From B33-G16 sp964611035 (GTDB lineage Bacteria > Desulfobacterota > DSM-4660 > Desulfatiglandales > B25-G16): a DNA stretch of 41,891 nucleotides. The stretch spans positions 1 to 41,891 of the forward strand of contig CAZSWT010000027.1 in the NCBI GenBank assembly GCA_964611035.1, written 5' to 3'. Shown piece by piece: positions 14,909 through 24,430 of this stretch; within the stretch, counting starts at the first letter, position 1, and every line of letters starts with the position of its first letter. The notes beneath the pieces are model-generated. The model saw only the letters and a program-made list of their open reading frames with translations. It did no database searches and was not told where the DNA came from. A program made the position numbers and the translations under genes.

Positions 14909-15580
14909 ATGAATTCAGAAATCGGGCATTATTTGCAAGCGACTTTAACCATCGAGGTGGACCATAAGAAAATTATTGAGACAGTAAAAAACGTGACACG
15001 TGGTTGTGCCAGCGATGAAGAAAAGGCGGTAGAGCTTTTTTATTTTGTGAGGGATTCCATCAGATACAATATTTATATGATTTCTGTATTTATAGAGGAC
15101 TTTAGGGCATCCAGGATTCTTGAGTGGGGAAAGGCATACTGTGTCCAGAAAGCAGTGCTCTTTACTGCACTTGGAAGGGCTGCAGGCATCCCGAGCAGAC
15201 TTGTCTTTGCCAAGATCAGAAACCATAAATTACCCGCACACATTCTTGAAATGATGGGAACCAATACATTTCCCAGGCATGGATACAACCAGTTCTTTTT
15301 GAATGGAAAGTGGGTAAGCGCGGCTGCAACGTTTGATAAAGTCCTCTGCGATAAAAACGGATTGCCAACTGTGGAATTTGATGGAAAAAGGGATGCGATT
15401 TTACCTGAGAAAGATCTAAAGGGCGCACCCTATATTGAATATATAGAGAAGTTTTCCCCCAAAGAAGATCTCCCATTTGACTGGATTAAAGAAAGGATTT
15501 CACAGTTGGTGGGCTCGGATAAGAGACCATGGTTGAATAGAGCCCAGGAGAGAAGTATGAATAGAGCCTCTCAAGGGTGA
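14909..15580 (+). CDS. Transglutaminase-like cysteine protein
   Basis: A 223-aa protein with the papain-like transglutaminase core. The triad is visible as Cys78 in WGKAYCVQKAVLFTALGRAA, His124 in FPRHGYNQFFLNGKW and Asp143 in AAATFDKV. Bacterial members act as peptidases or amidases on unknown substrates; no signal peptide is seen. The start ATG 14909 follows AAAGGAG by 7 bp. It lies 171 bp downstream of the PreP-like protease on the same strand and could be co-transcribed, and is convergent with the sirtuin gene, leaving only 6 bp between the two stops. Confidence 0.83.
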   Translation: MNSEIGHYLQATLTIEVDHKKIIETVKNVTRGCASDEEKAVELFYFVRDSIRYNIYMISVFIEDFRASRILEWGKAYCVQKAVLFTALGRAAGIPSRLVFAKIRNHKLPAHILEMMGTNTFPRHGYNQFFLNGKWVSAAATFDKVLCDKNGLPTVEFDGKRDAILPEKDLKGAPYIEYIEKFSPKEDLPFDWIKERISQLVGSDKRPWLNRAQERSMNRASQG

Positions 15581-15586
15581 GATAGT

Positions 15587-16333
15587 TTAGGCGCCTTGTA
15601 ACGCTTTAACAGCAGACACAACCTGTGATACTCGTTCTGTGGCCTTTCCCCGGAGAAAGACATCGGTAATACTATCAGTAAGCACTGTTTTTTCCAGGTT
15701 TATCTCAATTATTGCGGCCCCAACCTGCTTTGCCTGCCTCGGAAGTATATTAAAGGGAGAGACCACAGCCGAGGTGCCTATTATCAATAGGGCCTGACAG
15801 GTAGAGGCTAACTGGGAACTCCTTGCCATTGCCAAAGAAGGAATTGCCTCACCAAAAAAGATAACATCCGGTTTAAGTATCTTTCCACACTCGCATCGAG
15901 GTGGATACTCATCCTTTTTATCCTTGTAATCATATTTCTTATTGCACCACATACAGGTAAATGACTTGGAGTTTCCATGATATTCGATCACATCTCGGGA
16001 ACCAGCCTCCTGGTGGAGATTGTCTACATTCTGAGTAAGTACGCTCTTCAGCAAACCCATTTCTTCTAACTCAGCAAGCCCTGTGTGTGCCGCATTAGGC
16101 CTTGCATTATCAACAATCTGTTCCATTTCTTTTAACATTCGCCAGACCTTTTCCGGATTATCTTTAAAGGCATAAATTGTGGCGTATTCCTCCGGGTCAA
16201 ACCTGTCCCATAGTCCACCCCTGCTTCTAAAATCCGGGATACCTGATTCTACTGAGATGCCGGCTCCTGTAAGGGCAATGGTTGATTTAGAATCCTGAAT
16301 GATCCGGGCAGCCTTGTCGATTAGTTCATCCAT
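15587..16333 (-). CDS. cobB: NAD-dependent protein deacylase (sirtuin)
   Basis: A 248-aa Sir2 enzyme that removes acyl groups from lysines, consuming NAD+. Visible are the NAD motif GAGISVESGIPDFRSRGGLW (23-42), TQNVDNLHQEAG (100-111), catalytic His119 in EYHGN, the zinc cysteines 127, 130, 147 and 149 (CMWC and CEC), and the late GTSAVVSPFNILP. The ribosome site AAGGAG lies inside the last codons of nadC, whose stop is 4 bp before this ATG, so translation is coupled. Its place after nadC, which makes the NAD precursor nicotinate mononucleotide, links NAD supply with an NAD consumer. The symbol follows the family name. Confidence 0.93.
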   Translation of the reverse strand: MDELIDKAARIIQDSKSTIALTGAGISVESGIPDFRSRGGLWDRFDPEEYATIYAFKDNPEKVWRMLKEMEQIVDNARPNAAHTGLAELEEMGLLKSVLTQNVDNLHQEAGSRDVIEYHGNSKSFTCMWCNKKYDYKDKKDEYPPRCECGKILKPDVIFFGEAIPSLAMARSSQLASTCQALLIIGTSAVVSPFNILPRQAKQVGAAIIEINLEKTVLTDSITDVFLRGKATERVSQVVSAVKALQGA

Positions 16334-16337
16334 AGAT

Positions 16338-17177
16338 CTACTCCTTAATCACCTCGAGGCTGATATCAACAGATCGTGCAGAATGAGTAATGGCACCAAC
16401 TGAGATCAGGTTGACACCTGTTTTGGATATCTCCTTTATTGTCTCAAGGGTAATCCCACCAGAGGCCTCTAAAAGAACCCTTCCCCCGGCTATAGAAACT
16501 GCATCTTTCATTTCTTTGACAGACATATTATCCAAAAGAATTGCATCCACACCTACCCCTATAGCCTCTTCAAGCCCCTTGATGTCTTCCACTTCTACCT
16601 CAATCTTTAACGTATGAGGCACGGTAGCCCTAACTTTTTTCACAGCCTCGGATATAGAACCAGCGGCCGCAATATGGTTATCTTTGATTAAGATCCCATC
16701 AAAGAGACCAAACCGATGATTAAATCCGCCACCCATTCTGACGGCATATTTCTCCAGGACCCGTAGCCCAGGAGTTGTCTTTCTGGTATCGATTACTCGA
16801 ACTGTGGAAGGATCTGTCTTTTCAACATACTGCCTGGTAAGGGTGGCTATTCCAGAGAGGTGTTGTAAGAAATTGAGGGCAGTCCTTTCTCCACTCAGTA
16901 TTCCCCTCATTGATCCTGTCACTGTACCGATATATGTGCCCTTGGGTATTACATCTCCATCGTGATATGTGCATTCAACCATTATTTCAGTATCAAGCCG
17001 AGAGAAAACCCTTGAAAAAACATCTATCCCGGCGAGCAGTATCTCTTCCTTGGCTAAGAGTTGTGCCTTTCCTTTAAGGGCTGAATCTATAATAGCCGAG
17101 GTAGTTATATCCCCTGGCCCTAAATCTTCATCTAAAGCAGTATCAATGATTGTATCAATGTGGGAAAGATAGTTCAT
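16338..17177 (-). CDS. nadC: Nicotinate-nucleotide pyrophosphorylase (quinolinate phosphoribosyltransferase)
   Basis: NadC converts quinolinate and PRPP to nicotinate mononucleotide in de novo NAD synthesis. The 279-aa product shows DEDLGPGDITTSAI near the start, the substrate-binding RVIDTRKTTPGLRVLEKYAV, GGGFNHRFGLFDGILIKDNH, then VEVEVEDIKGLEEA and ILLDNMS, and SGGITLETI near the end; all are standard. I prefer the ATG at 17177, one base after the valS stop (TAAGATG); an in-frame TTG at 17195 inside valS would add six residues. The two are clearly coupled. Confidence 0.95.
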   Translation of the reverse strand: MNYLSHIDTIIDTALDEDLGPGDITTSAIIDSALKGKAQLLAKEEILLAGIDVFSRVFSRLDTEIMVECTYHDGDVIPKGTYIGTVTGSMRGILSGERTALNFLQHLSGIATLTRQYVEKTDPSTVRVIDTRKTTPGLRVLEKYAVRMGGGFNHRFGLFDGILIKDNHIAAAGSISEAVKKVRATVPHTLKIEVEVEDIKGLEEAIGVGVDAILLDNMSVKEMKDAVSIAGGRVLLEASGGITLETIKEISKTGVNLISVGAITHSARSVDISLEVIKE

Positions 17178-17178
17178 C

Positions 17179-19827
17179 TTAATTGATGCCCTCAAGAATG
17201 GTAAGGTTTTGGTTTAATTTATCTAACTTACTACTCATACGCTGTGCTTTTCCCTTGACATTTTCCACTATATCGGGAGGGGCCTGATTCAAAAAATCCC
17301 TATTTGCCAATTTCTTTTGTGATATTTCCATTTCCTTCTCTATCTTTTTTATTCCTTTATATATCCTCTTTTTTTCATCATCGTAATTGATCAATCCCTT
17401 GAGAAGAACGTGGACTTGAATATCGCTAAAAACATACGTAGCAGAGGAATCGGGTTTTCCCGTATCGGAAACAAAATCAATAGATTCCACTTTTGCAAGG
17501 CTCGTAATATATGAAAGATTATTTTTAAAAATCTCTCTTTCTTTTGCCCCTTTTACATCTATAACTATCTTTACATCCTTTTTTGGAGGAATATTCATCT
17601 CTCCTCTTATATTTCTGACACCTGTTATCACCTCTTTAATGAGATCCATCTCTTTGATTGATTCCTCATCATAGATGAAATCAGTTTCCTGGGGGAAGGG
17701 GGCTGCCATAATGCTTCCTTCTGTATGAGGCAGTCTTTGCCAGATTTCCTCGGTAATAAACGGTACAAATGGGTGGAGAAGCCTCTGTACGCCACTCAAG
17801 AGAATTTGCATTGCATTCTGGGCCACTTCTCTTCTCTTTTGATCCTTACTGTAGAGTTCCAGTTTCACCATTTCCAGATACCAGTCACAGAATTCATGCC
17901 AGACAAACTGGTAACAGAGGCTCGCGGCATCATTAAATTTATACCCCTCTATGTGGCTGCTTATCTCATCTGCAACCGCCCCTATCCTACTCATAATCCA
18001 GCGATCAGCCAGGGTAAGGGTATCAGTATCTATAGATGGCGATTTACAATCCTTGAGGTTTATCAAGGAAAATCTGGCAGCGTTCCAGATTTTATTCATA
18101 AAATTTCTGTATCCTGCTATCCTTTCTTCTGAGAGCCTAATGTCTCTTCCCTGGGCAGCCAATATAGAAAGGGTAAACCTAAAGGAATCAGTACCGAAGC
18201 TGTCTAATATCACTAAAGGATCTATGATATTTCCTTTGCTCTTGCTCATTTTCTGGCCCTGCTTATCTTTCACAAGGGCATGGATATAAACATCTTTAAA
18301 GGGGACATCTCCCATAAAGTGGAGACCCATCATCATCATTCGTGCCACCCAGAAAAAAAGGATGTCGAAACCGGTTACTAACACCGATGTAGGATAAAAG
18401 GTTTTTAATTCATCAGTGGAATCCGGCCACCCCAATGTGGAAAATGGCCAGAGAGCTGAACTAAACCACGTATCTAACACGTCTGTTTCCTGCTGGATAT
18501 TTTTACTTTTGCATCGAGTGCATATTTTGGGCGCCTCTTTGGCTACTATAAGTTCTCCACATTCCTGACAATACCAGGCTGGAATACGGTGACCCCACCA
18601 AATTTGCCGTGATATACACCAATCTTTTATATTGTTCATCCAGTCAAAATACACACGTTCCCAGTTGGCAGGTACTATCCTTGTTTTACCACTCTTGACT
18701 GCAGCAATGGCCTTTTCAGCAAGGGGGGCTGCTCTGACAAACCATTGCTTTGAGAGAAGGGGTTCGATCATGGTCTTACAACGATAACAGTGTCCTATTG
18801 CGTTACGGTAGGGCTCAATCTTTTCAAGTAAGCCAGAATTTTTCAGATCGTCCAGAATCTTTTCCCGGCATTCAAACCTGTCCATGCCCTGGTACGGTCC
18901 GGACAATTCGTTCATTCTGCCGTTCTCGTCAATAACCTTTATTCGTTCAAGTCCATGGGCATTTCCGATTTCAAAATCGTTGAGATCATGGGCTGGAGTA
19001 ATCTTTAAGGCGCCGGTACCAAATTCTTTGTCCACATATTTATCTAAAATAACTGGTATAGGTTTGTTGAGAACTGGTAAAAGCACATTCAAGCCAGAAA
19101 GGTTCTTATACCGTTCATCTTCCGGGTTCACTGCCACTGCAGTATCGCCTAAAAGTGTTTCAGGCCGGGTAGTGGCTACAATCAGGGAGCCTTTTTGGTT
19201 TTCAAAGGGATACCGGATATAATAGAGGAAGCTATCTGTATCTTCGTGTTCTACCTCAATGTCAGCCAGTGCTGTATGGCACCGGGGACACCAGTTTATA
19301 ATATAGTCTCCCTGGTAGATTAAGTTTTCTTTATATAGACCAACAAAAACCTCTCTCACGGCCCTGGAAAGTCCCTCATCCATTGTAAACCTCTCGCGAC
19401 TCCAGTCGCAGGAACTTCCCAACCTTTTAAGCTGATTGATAATTATTCCCCCATACTTTTCCCGCCATTCCCACACCAATTTAATGAATTGTTCCCGACC
19501 AATTTGATGGCGATCAGTTTTTTTTAAGGCTAGGTCTTTTTCTACGACATTTTGGGTAGCAATACCTGCATGGTCTGTACCGGGTTGCCATAGAACATTG
19601 TATCCTTTCATTCGTTTGTATCTGCATAGAATATCCTGCAGGGTATTGTTGAGGGCATGGCCCATGTGGAGACTTCCAGTGACATTTGGGGGAGGAATGA
19701 CAATAGAAAACGGGGATTTGTCTGATCTTGGATTGGCCTTAAATAGATCATTTTCTTCCCAGTACTTATACCATCTCTCTTCCACTTCCTTAGGGTTGTA
19801 GGTTTTGGCCAAGACATTGTTTTCCAT
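17179..19827 (-). CDS. valS: Valyl-tRNA synthetase
   Basis: An 882-aa class I aminoacyl-tRNA synthetase charging tRNA-Val. It has the HIGH-type motif HMGH (54-57, in PPPNVTGSLHMGHALN), the editing domain with TTRPETLLGDTAVAVNP, the WCISRQIWWGHRIPAW segment, the KMSKS motif (about residue 530, GQKMSKSKGN), the anticodon-binding domain and the C-terminal coiled coil (about 815-882) typical of ValRS. The start ATG 19827 follows GGAG. It heads the valS-nadC-sir2 unit. An inverted repeat at 19894-19942 lies just upstream. Confidence 0.97.
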   Translation of the reverse strand: MENNVLAKTYNPKEVEERWYKYWEENDLFKANPRSDKSPFSIVIPPPNVTGSLHMGHALNNTLQDILCRYKRMKGYNVLWQPGTDHAGIATQNVVEKDLALKKTDRHQIGREQFIKLVWEWREKYGGIIINQLKRLGSSCDWSRERFTMDEGLSRAVREVFVGLYKENLIYQGDYIINWCPRCHTALADIEVEHEDTDSFLYYIRYPFENQKGSLIVATTRPETLLGDTAVAVNPEDERYKNLSGLNVLLPVLNKPIPVILDKYVDKEFGTGALKITPAHDLNDFEIGNAHGLERIKVIDENGRMNELSGPYQGMDRFECREKILDDLKNSGLLEKIEPYRNAIGHCYRCKTMIEPLLSKQWFVRAAPLAEKAIAAVKSGKTRIVPANWERVYFDWMNNIKDWCISRQIWWGHRIPAWYCQECGELIVAKEAPKICTRCKSKNIQQETDVLDTWFSSALWPFSTLGWPDSTDELKTFYPTSVLVTGFDILFFWVARMMMMGLHFMGDVPFKDVYIHALVKDKQGQKMSKSKGNIIDPLVILDSFGTDSFRFTLSILAAQGRDIRLSEERIAGYRNFMNKIWNAARFSLINLKDCKSPSIDTDTLTLADRWIMSRIGAVADEISSHIEGYKFNDAASLCYQFVWHEFCDWYLEMVKLELYSKDQKRREVAQNAMQILLSGVQRLLHPFVPFITEEIWQRLPHTEGSIMAAPFPQETDFIYDEESIKEMDLIKEVITGVRNIRGEMNIPPKKDVKIVIDVKGAKEREIFKNNLSYITSLAKVESIDFVSDTGKPDSSATYVFSDIQVHVLLKGLINYDDEKKRIYKGIKKIEKEMEISQKKLANRDFLNQAPPDIVENVKGKAQRMSSKLDKLNQNLTILEGIN

Positions 19828-19893
19828 CTAAGAGTGCTCCTTTGTATTTCTGTGTCGGTTATAACGTAAAATAAATAGAAAGAAATAATGAAA

Positions 19894-19942
19894 TGGGCAC
19901 AATGACATTCACGGTTTCCTCGGTTATTTGCCCTTGTGCCCA
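19894..19942. promoter_or_regulatory. Inverted repeat between the acidic-protein gene and valS
   Basis: TGGGCACAA (19894-19902) pairs exactly with TTGTGCCCA (19934-19942) around a 31-nt loop. It lies between the minus-strand acidic-protein gene downstream and the valS start upstream, hence after valS transcription would already have begun on the other side; it may be an operator for valS or part of its upstream region. No T-run follows, so a Rho-independent terminator is unlikely. Confidence 0.35.
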
Positions 19943-19968
19943 CGTATTTCAAACAAAATTGATGTGTA

Positions 19969-20901
19969 TTAATCTTCTGACATGATACGTTTTTTTAACG
20001 CATCTATCTCCTCCTTGATAATTTTTTCAGCAACCTCAGGTATAACTTCTCTGGCTACCTTTTCTATGACATCACTTGCTACCTTTGTTAAGATGGCTTC
20101 GATCTTTTCTTCTGAGATTGATGGAATTTCCTCTTTAACTACTTCTTCTTCCACTGCTTCTTCAGCAAGCTCTTCCTTTTCAGCTATCTCCTCCAATAAT
20201 GGCTCTTCAAGCTCCTCTATTTCCTCTTCTTCCACTGCTTCTTCAGCAAGCTCTTCCTTTTCAGCTATCTCCTCCAATAATGGCTCTTCTAATCTTTCTG
20301 TCTCCTGTTCAGATACTCTCTCTTCAAGTTCTTCATCCAGTTTGGTCTCTTCTTCTTCGAGAATGGCTTCTGGCTTCTCTTCGAGTTCCTCTATAGGCTT
20401 TTCCTCTTCGACCGGTTCTAACTCTTCAAATCCCTCAATTTCCTCATCTAGCTTAATTTCTTCTTCTGCCTCGAGAAAGGGTTCTGCTTCCTCCTTAAAA
20501 ACACCTTCAGCAGGCTTTTCCATGATAGTTGTCTCTTCATCGCTTATATTTTCCTCAACCGATTCATCGACCCCTTCCTTCATCTCGCCTTCTTCTGATA
20601 CCACCTCCTCTACGACATCTTTCTCCTCTTCAGATATCGCCTTTTCTCCTTCTTCCTCTTCATCCAATAAAAGATCTTCCAAGCCTTCTATATCTTCTTC
20701 CAGTGATTCGGGTACATGGCCTTCTTCGACTACATCAACAAGATCTATAATTTCTTCTTCACTTTCATCTTTTTTCTCTTTTGGTTCTTTCTCTTTTGCT
20801 TCTTCCTCTTCATCTAAAAGATCTTCATCAAATTCAAAATCAAGGAGATCTTCATCCTCAATGTCATTTTTATCTTTTGTATCATCCTTATCTTTGGCCA
20901 T
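19969..20901 (-). CDS. Highly acidic Glu-rich repeat protein with an amphipathic C-terminal helix
   Basis: A 310-aa protein, more than a third Glu, with hardly any aromatic residues. Three parts are visible: a charged start (MAKDKDDTKDK, then DLLDFEFDEDLLDEEEE), a long acidic tract (about 60-265) with an exactly duplicated 27-residue unit containing EEPLLEEIAEKEELAEEAVE, and a conserved-looking C-terminus (IEAILTKVASDVIEKVAREV, then IPEVAEKIIKEEIDALKKRI). Similar VAREVIPEVAEKIIKEEI tails end several deltaproteobacterial regulators such as FrzS-like and zinc-ribbon proteins; that likeness is from memory. I chose ATG 20901 with AGGGGGA upstream rather than a longer frame to 21027. It may be a scaffold; its function is unknown. 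Confidence 0.75.
   Translation of the reverse strand: MAKDKDDTKDKNDIEDEDLLDFEFDEDLLDEEEEAKEKEPKEKKDESEEEIIDLVDVVEEGHVPESLEEDIEGLEDLLLDEEEEGEKAISEEEKDVVEEVVSEEGEMKEGVDESVEENISDEETTIMEKPAEGVFKEEAEPFLEAEEEIKLDEEIEGFEELEPVEEEKPIEELEEKPEAILEEEETKLDEELEERVSEQETERLEEPLLEEIAEKEELAEEAVEEEEIEELEEPLLEEIAEKEELAEEAVEEEVVKEEIPSISEEKIEAILTKVASDVIEKVAREVIPEVAEKIIKEEIDALKKRIMSED
20144..20289. repeat. Exact 65-bp tandem duplication within the acidic-protein gene
   Basis: Bases 20144-20208 recur without mismatch at 20225-20289, with a period of 81 bp (27 codons). The perfect DNA identity indicates a recent duplication or active copy-number change rather than old protein repeats. Confidence 0.85.
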
Positions 20902-21279
20902 GACTATCCCCCTATTTATGTTTATCCAATAAAGAAATTTGGTACAATTTATTATTAACATATAATAGTCAATAGTGTCAAGGTATTTGATATTTTGAAA
21001 GTTTTCCATTTGAAATGTGGAATACATGTCTTAAAATTGTTTATCTGCACTCATAGCTCGCTCAAAATCGACAAGCTTTTGCCTTCAAGATGTTAAAGAC
21101 TAACCTAAAAAAACTTTTTAAAAATATCAATAACAAATGGCAAATTTGAAACTCCTCAGGTATCTTGCCACACAAAGAGCATTAAATGGTCAATGAAAAA
21201 CTATCAATTATCAATTTTAAATTGGAAATTGTTAATCTTGGTGCCTTGGGGTCTTAGTGGCTGAATATTTACCCAAATT

Positions 21280-23073
21280 TTATATCTTCGTCAGGTTATA
21301 GCGGGCAACTGGAATAATACTATCTGCAATCTCTCTCCTCAGTGCAATAGTGTTTATTGGGGTGAAACGTGCGAATTTTTTTAGGCCCATTAGCTGGGTC
21401 CTAAGTTCTTCTCCCTCAGAGATAGCAGCAAAAACCTGTTTTGCCATTATATCCACCCGCTGAAATGAGTCATTAATATAAACCCGGGTAGCAGCGATAT
21501 GTATTTTGGATTTTTCTTCGCCCTCCTTTTGAAATTTTTTTAACGACCTCAGAAGGGCACTTTCCATAGCAAAGATCTCAATGATAATATCAGCTATTAA
21601 GGCAACGACTTCTTGCTCGTTTGCGAGCTTATCCATATATTTTTGGGTTGCCGCACCAGCAGCCAGAAGCCCCATTTTCTTTGCATGACCAACCATTTTT
21701 TGCTCTTTTTCAAGAACACCCTCTTCCTCACTCATCCCTGGCCGATAGCTCATAAGCTCTCCCATTAACTCTTTCACTGCATCAAGAAGAGGAAGCTCTC
21801 CCTTCATAGCGGACTTCATAAGCATGTCCACAATTAAAAGACGATTGATCTCATTGGTTCCTTCCCAGATACGGTTGATTCTGGAATCCCTATAAGAGCT
21901 TTCGGCCAGATTGTCCTGAATATAGCCATAACCACCCATGATCTGGACGCATTCATCTACCACATAATCAAGCATCTCCGAGCCGAAATTTTTATTGATC
22001 GAACACTCTAAGGCATATTTTCTGAGGGCCTCACCTGTCTTCTTGCCAGCATCCTCTTTCGTAGGATCTATCCCCTCTAAGGCCATGTTAAGAAGACCTG
22101 CGGTGCGATACACCATGCTTTCAGTTACATATGTTTTGATAACCATCTCAGCGATCTTATGTTTGATAAGTCCGAATTCGCAGAGTGGTCTCCCAAACTG
22201 GACTCTATTCTTCGCATATTTTACACCCTCGGCAATACCAAGTTTGGCTCCCCCAACCGTGCCAGGACCCAACTTGTATCTTCCGATATTCAGAGTATTA
22301 AGGGCAACTACATGGCCGCGACCTATTTCTCCCAAGACATTTTCAACCGGAACCTTGACATCCTGGAAGATGACAGATCGTGTAGAGCTGCCATGTACAC
22401 CCATCTTTTTCTCCTCTTCGTCTACTGAGACCCCATCCCATGCTCTCTCTACAATAAAGCTAGTAAATTGAGTCCCATCAATCTGGGCATAGGTGAGAAA
22501 GAGATCAGCGAATCCTGCATTCGTGATGAACTGCTTCTGTCCATTCAAGATGTAATATTTACTATCCTCGGATAGAACTGCTGTCGTTTCCGCAGTGAGT
22601 GCATCGGATCCGTGCTCGGGCTCTGTTAAGGCAAAGGCGCCTATCACCTCACCAGTACACAATTTTGGCAGGTATTTTGCCTTCTGCTCCGGAGATCCAA
22701 AAAAGACTATAGGGAGACTTCCTATACCTATTTGCACTCCAGATGATATATCGAATGCAGATATTCCGCGGGTAAGTCGTTCGGCGACCAGGACACAGCT
22801 GATATGATCCAGTTCTGCTCCCCCATAAATCTCCGGGATATCAGTTGAAAGGAAGCCGAGTTCTCCTGCCTTTCTTAATAGGGTCTTTATCAATTCTGGG
22901 TTGAGTTCTTCGAGCTCCTCCCTTCGCGGCTCAATCTCACCCAATGCAAATTCCTCTGCTGATTTACCGATTAGCCTATGTTCTTTGCTAAAATCTTCAG
23001 GTGTAAACACCTCCTCTGGCAGGGCATCCGTGATTAAGAATTCCCCACCTTTAAAAAGCTTTAATTCTGCCAT
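21280..23073 (-). CDS. fadE: Acyl-CoA dehydrogenase, FadE type of fadNAE operons
   Basis: A 597-aa FAD-dependent enzyme catalysing the first oxidation of fatty acyl-CoA. It starts FKGGEFLITDALPEEVFTPE, as in Bacillus FadE. Also seen are the substrate/FAD segment GAFALTEPEHGSDALTAETT, ITNAGFADLF, KKMGVHGSSTRSVIF, the catalytic-base region QIMGGYGYIQDNLAESSYRD and IYEGT-like IWEGTNEINRLLIVD. The C-terminal extension (about 450-597) is typical of this longer subgroup. AGGAG precedes the ATG at 23073. It is the last gene of the minus-strand unit, 17 bp after the thiolase. Confidence 0.93.
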   Translation of the reverse strand: MAELKLFKGGEFLITDALPEEVFTPEDFSKEHRLIGKSAEEFALGEIEPRREELEELNPELIKTLLRKAGELGFLSTDIPEIYGGAELDHISCVLVAERLTRGISAFDISSGVQIGIGSLPIVFFGSPEQKAKYLPKLCTGEVIGAFALTEPEHGSDALTAETTAVLSEDSKYYILNGQKQFITNAGFADLFLTYAQIDGTQFTSFIVERAWDGVSVDEEEKKMGVHGSSTRSVIFQDVKVPVENVLGEIGRGHVVALNTLNIGRYKLGPGTVGGAKLGIAEGVKYAKNRVQFGRPLCEFGLIKHKIAEMVIKTYVTESMVYRTAGLLNMALEGIDPTKEDAGKKTGEALRKYALECSINKNFGSEMLDYVVDECVQIMGGYGYIQDNLAESSYRDSRINRIWEGTNEINRLLIVDMLMKSAMKGELPLLDAVKELMGELMSYRPGMSEEEGVLEKEQKMVGHAKKMGLLAAGAATQKYMDKLANEQEVVALIADIIIEIFAMESALLRSLKKFQKEGEEKSKIHIAATRVYINDSFQRVDIMAKQVFAAISEGEELRTQLMGLKKFARFTPINTIALRREIADSIIPVARYNLTKI

Positions 23074-23090
23074 TTTTCACTCCTTTTGAA

Positions 23091-24275
23091 TTAATAATCC
23101 TCTATCTCAAAGATGCCAGCGGCTCCCATGCCGAACCCGATGCACATAGAGACCAGTCCCCACCGAAGCTTTCTATCCTGCATTTCATAGATAAGTTGCG
23201 TAGTCAATTTTGCTCCGGTGCACCCTAAAGGATGGCCTAATGCAATGGCACCACCATTGACGTTGGTAATCTCTTCATTGATGCCCAGCTCTCTGATACA
23301 ATAGATGGCCTGTGCCGCAAAGGCCTCATTTAGCTCTATCAACTCCATCTGATCAAGGCTCATGCCAGCGATCTTTAAAACCTTCGGTATCGCCACCGAC
23401 GGTCCTAATCCCATATATTCCGGTGGGCAGCCCTCGGCCACATGGTATCGAAAGGTGGCCATAGGCTTCAAGCCAAGCTCTTTGGCCTTCTCCTTGGACA
23501 TCAGCACTACGCCTGCTGCTGCATCGCTTGTCTGTGAAGAATTGCCCGCTGTTACCGTTCCATTGACCTTAAAGGCCGGGCGAATCTTAGAGATACTCTC
23601 TTTTGTCGTTCCTGGACGCATGCCCTCGTCTGTATCAAAGATGATCTCTTCAAACTCAAAACGCCCATTAGGCAATTGCTTTTGCTTTTTGACCTTCAGG
23701 GGGACAATCTGAGTTTTGAAGCGACCCGCTTTAATGGCTGCCTCAGCCCTCTGCTGGCTTCTGGCACCGAACTCATCCTGCTCATCTCGGCCTATATTAT
23801 ACCGCTCTGCGACATTTTCTCCGGTTAATCCCATTCCAGTAAATGCACCCGGTCTCATATCCACAAGTGCGGGATTAGGGTACATCATGCTCCCGCCCAT
23901 AGGAATCTGGCTCATGTTTTCCACTCCACCGGCAATCACCACATCAGCAAAACCGCACATGATCTTCTCTGCGCCAATGGCGATGGCCTGAAGACCTGAA
24001 GAGCAAAATCTGTTGACTGTCATCCCTGGAATACGGTCCGGCCAGCCCATGGACATGACAAGAACACGACCTAAGTTAAGCCCCTGGGTAGCCTCAGGGA
24101 AGGTGCATCCTATAATCACATCATCAATAAGCATAGGGTCCATATTCCCAGCCCTTTTTATCAAATCACTTAATACCGCAGTCCCCATATATTCCGGGCG
24201 TGTATCCTTTAGTATTCCTCGTGGGGCCTTTCCAACTGCCGTTCTACAAGCAGCAACAATCACAGCCTCTTTCAT
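23091..24275 (-). CDS. fadA: Acetyl-CoA acyltransferase (3-ketoacyl-CoA thiolase)
   Basis: A 394-aa thiolase that cleaves 3-ketoacyl-CoA with CoA in the last step of beta-oxidation. The nucleophile Cys lies in VNRFCSSGLQAIAIGAEKI (about residue 90); the other catalytic residues lie in NEAFAAQA, GGAIALGHPLGCTGAK (His) and SMCIGFGMGAAGIFE (Cys). GGGAGG lies upstream of the ATG at 24275. It sits between the FadN-like multifunctional enzyme and FadE, in the same order as Bacillus fadN-fadA-fadE. Confidence 0.95.
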   Translation of the reverse strand: MKEAVIVAACRTAVGKAPRGILKDTRPEYMGTAVLSDLIKRAGNMDPMLIDDVIIGCTFPEATQGLNLGRVLVMSMGWPDRIPGMTVNRFCSSGLQAIAIGAEKIMCGFADVVIAGGVENMSQIPMGGSMMYPNPALVDMRPGAFTGMGLTGENVAERYNIGRDEQDEFGARSQQRAEAAIKAGRFKTQIVPLKVKKQKQLPNGRFEFEEIIFDTDEGMRPGTTKESISKIRPAFKVNGTVTAGNSSQTSDAAAGVVLMSKEKAKELGLKPMATFRYHVAEGCPPEYMGLGPSVAIPKVLKIAGMSLDQMELIELNEAFAAQAIYCIRELGINEEITNVNGGAIALGHPLGCTGAKLTTQLIYEMQDRKLRWGLVSMCIGFGMGAAGIFEIEDY

Positions 24276-24430
24276 CGTGTGTTCCTCCCTACTGTAGTTT
24301 CTTGTGTTTCTAAGGTTTATTGCGTTCGTTTTACCAGAGAGTTCAATATGCTGTTTGAGTTAGGCACTTTGTTTCGGTGCAGGTATTTTAGGGACTTCAA
24401 ACCCTATGAAGTCAACAAACGCGATAAACC

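Noticed and set aside
19982..20932. Long plus-strand Ser-rich frame of 316 codons
   Set aside because: It is the antisense of the Glu-rich gene (GAA/GAG give TTC/CTC and TCT on the other strand); the minus-strand gene has a good ribosome site and a coherent C-terminal helix.
20902..21027. N-terminal extension of the acidic protein
   Set aside because: The extension is hydrophobic and unlike the rest, whereas ATG 20901 has AGGGGGA upstream.
24391..24411. GACTTC-N9-GAAGTC inverted repeat between fadN and fadA
   Set aside because: It is short and without a T-run, so neither terminator nor operator can be supported.
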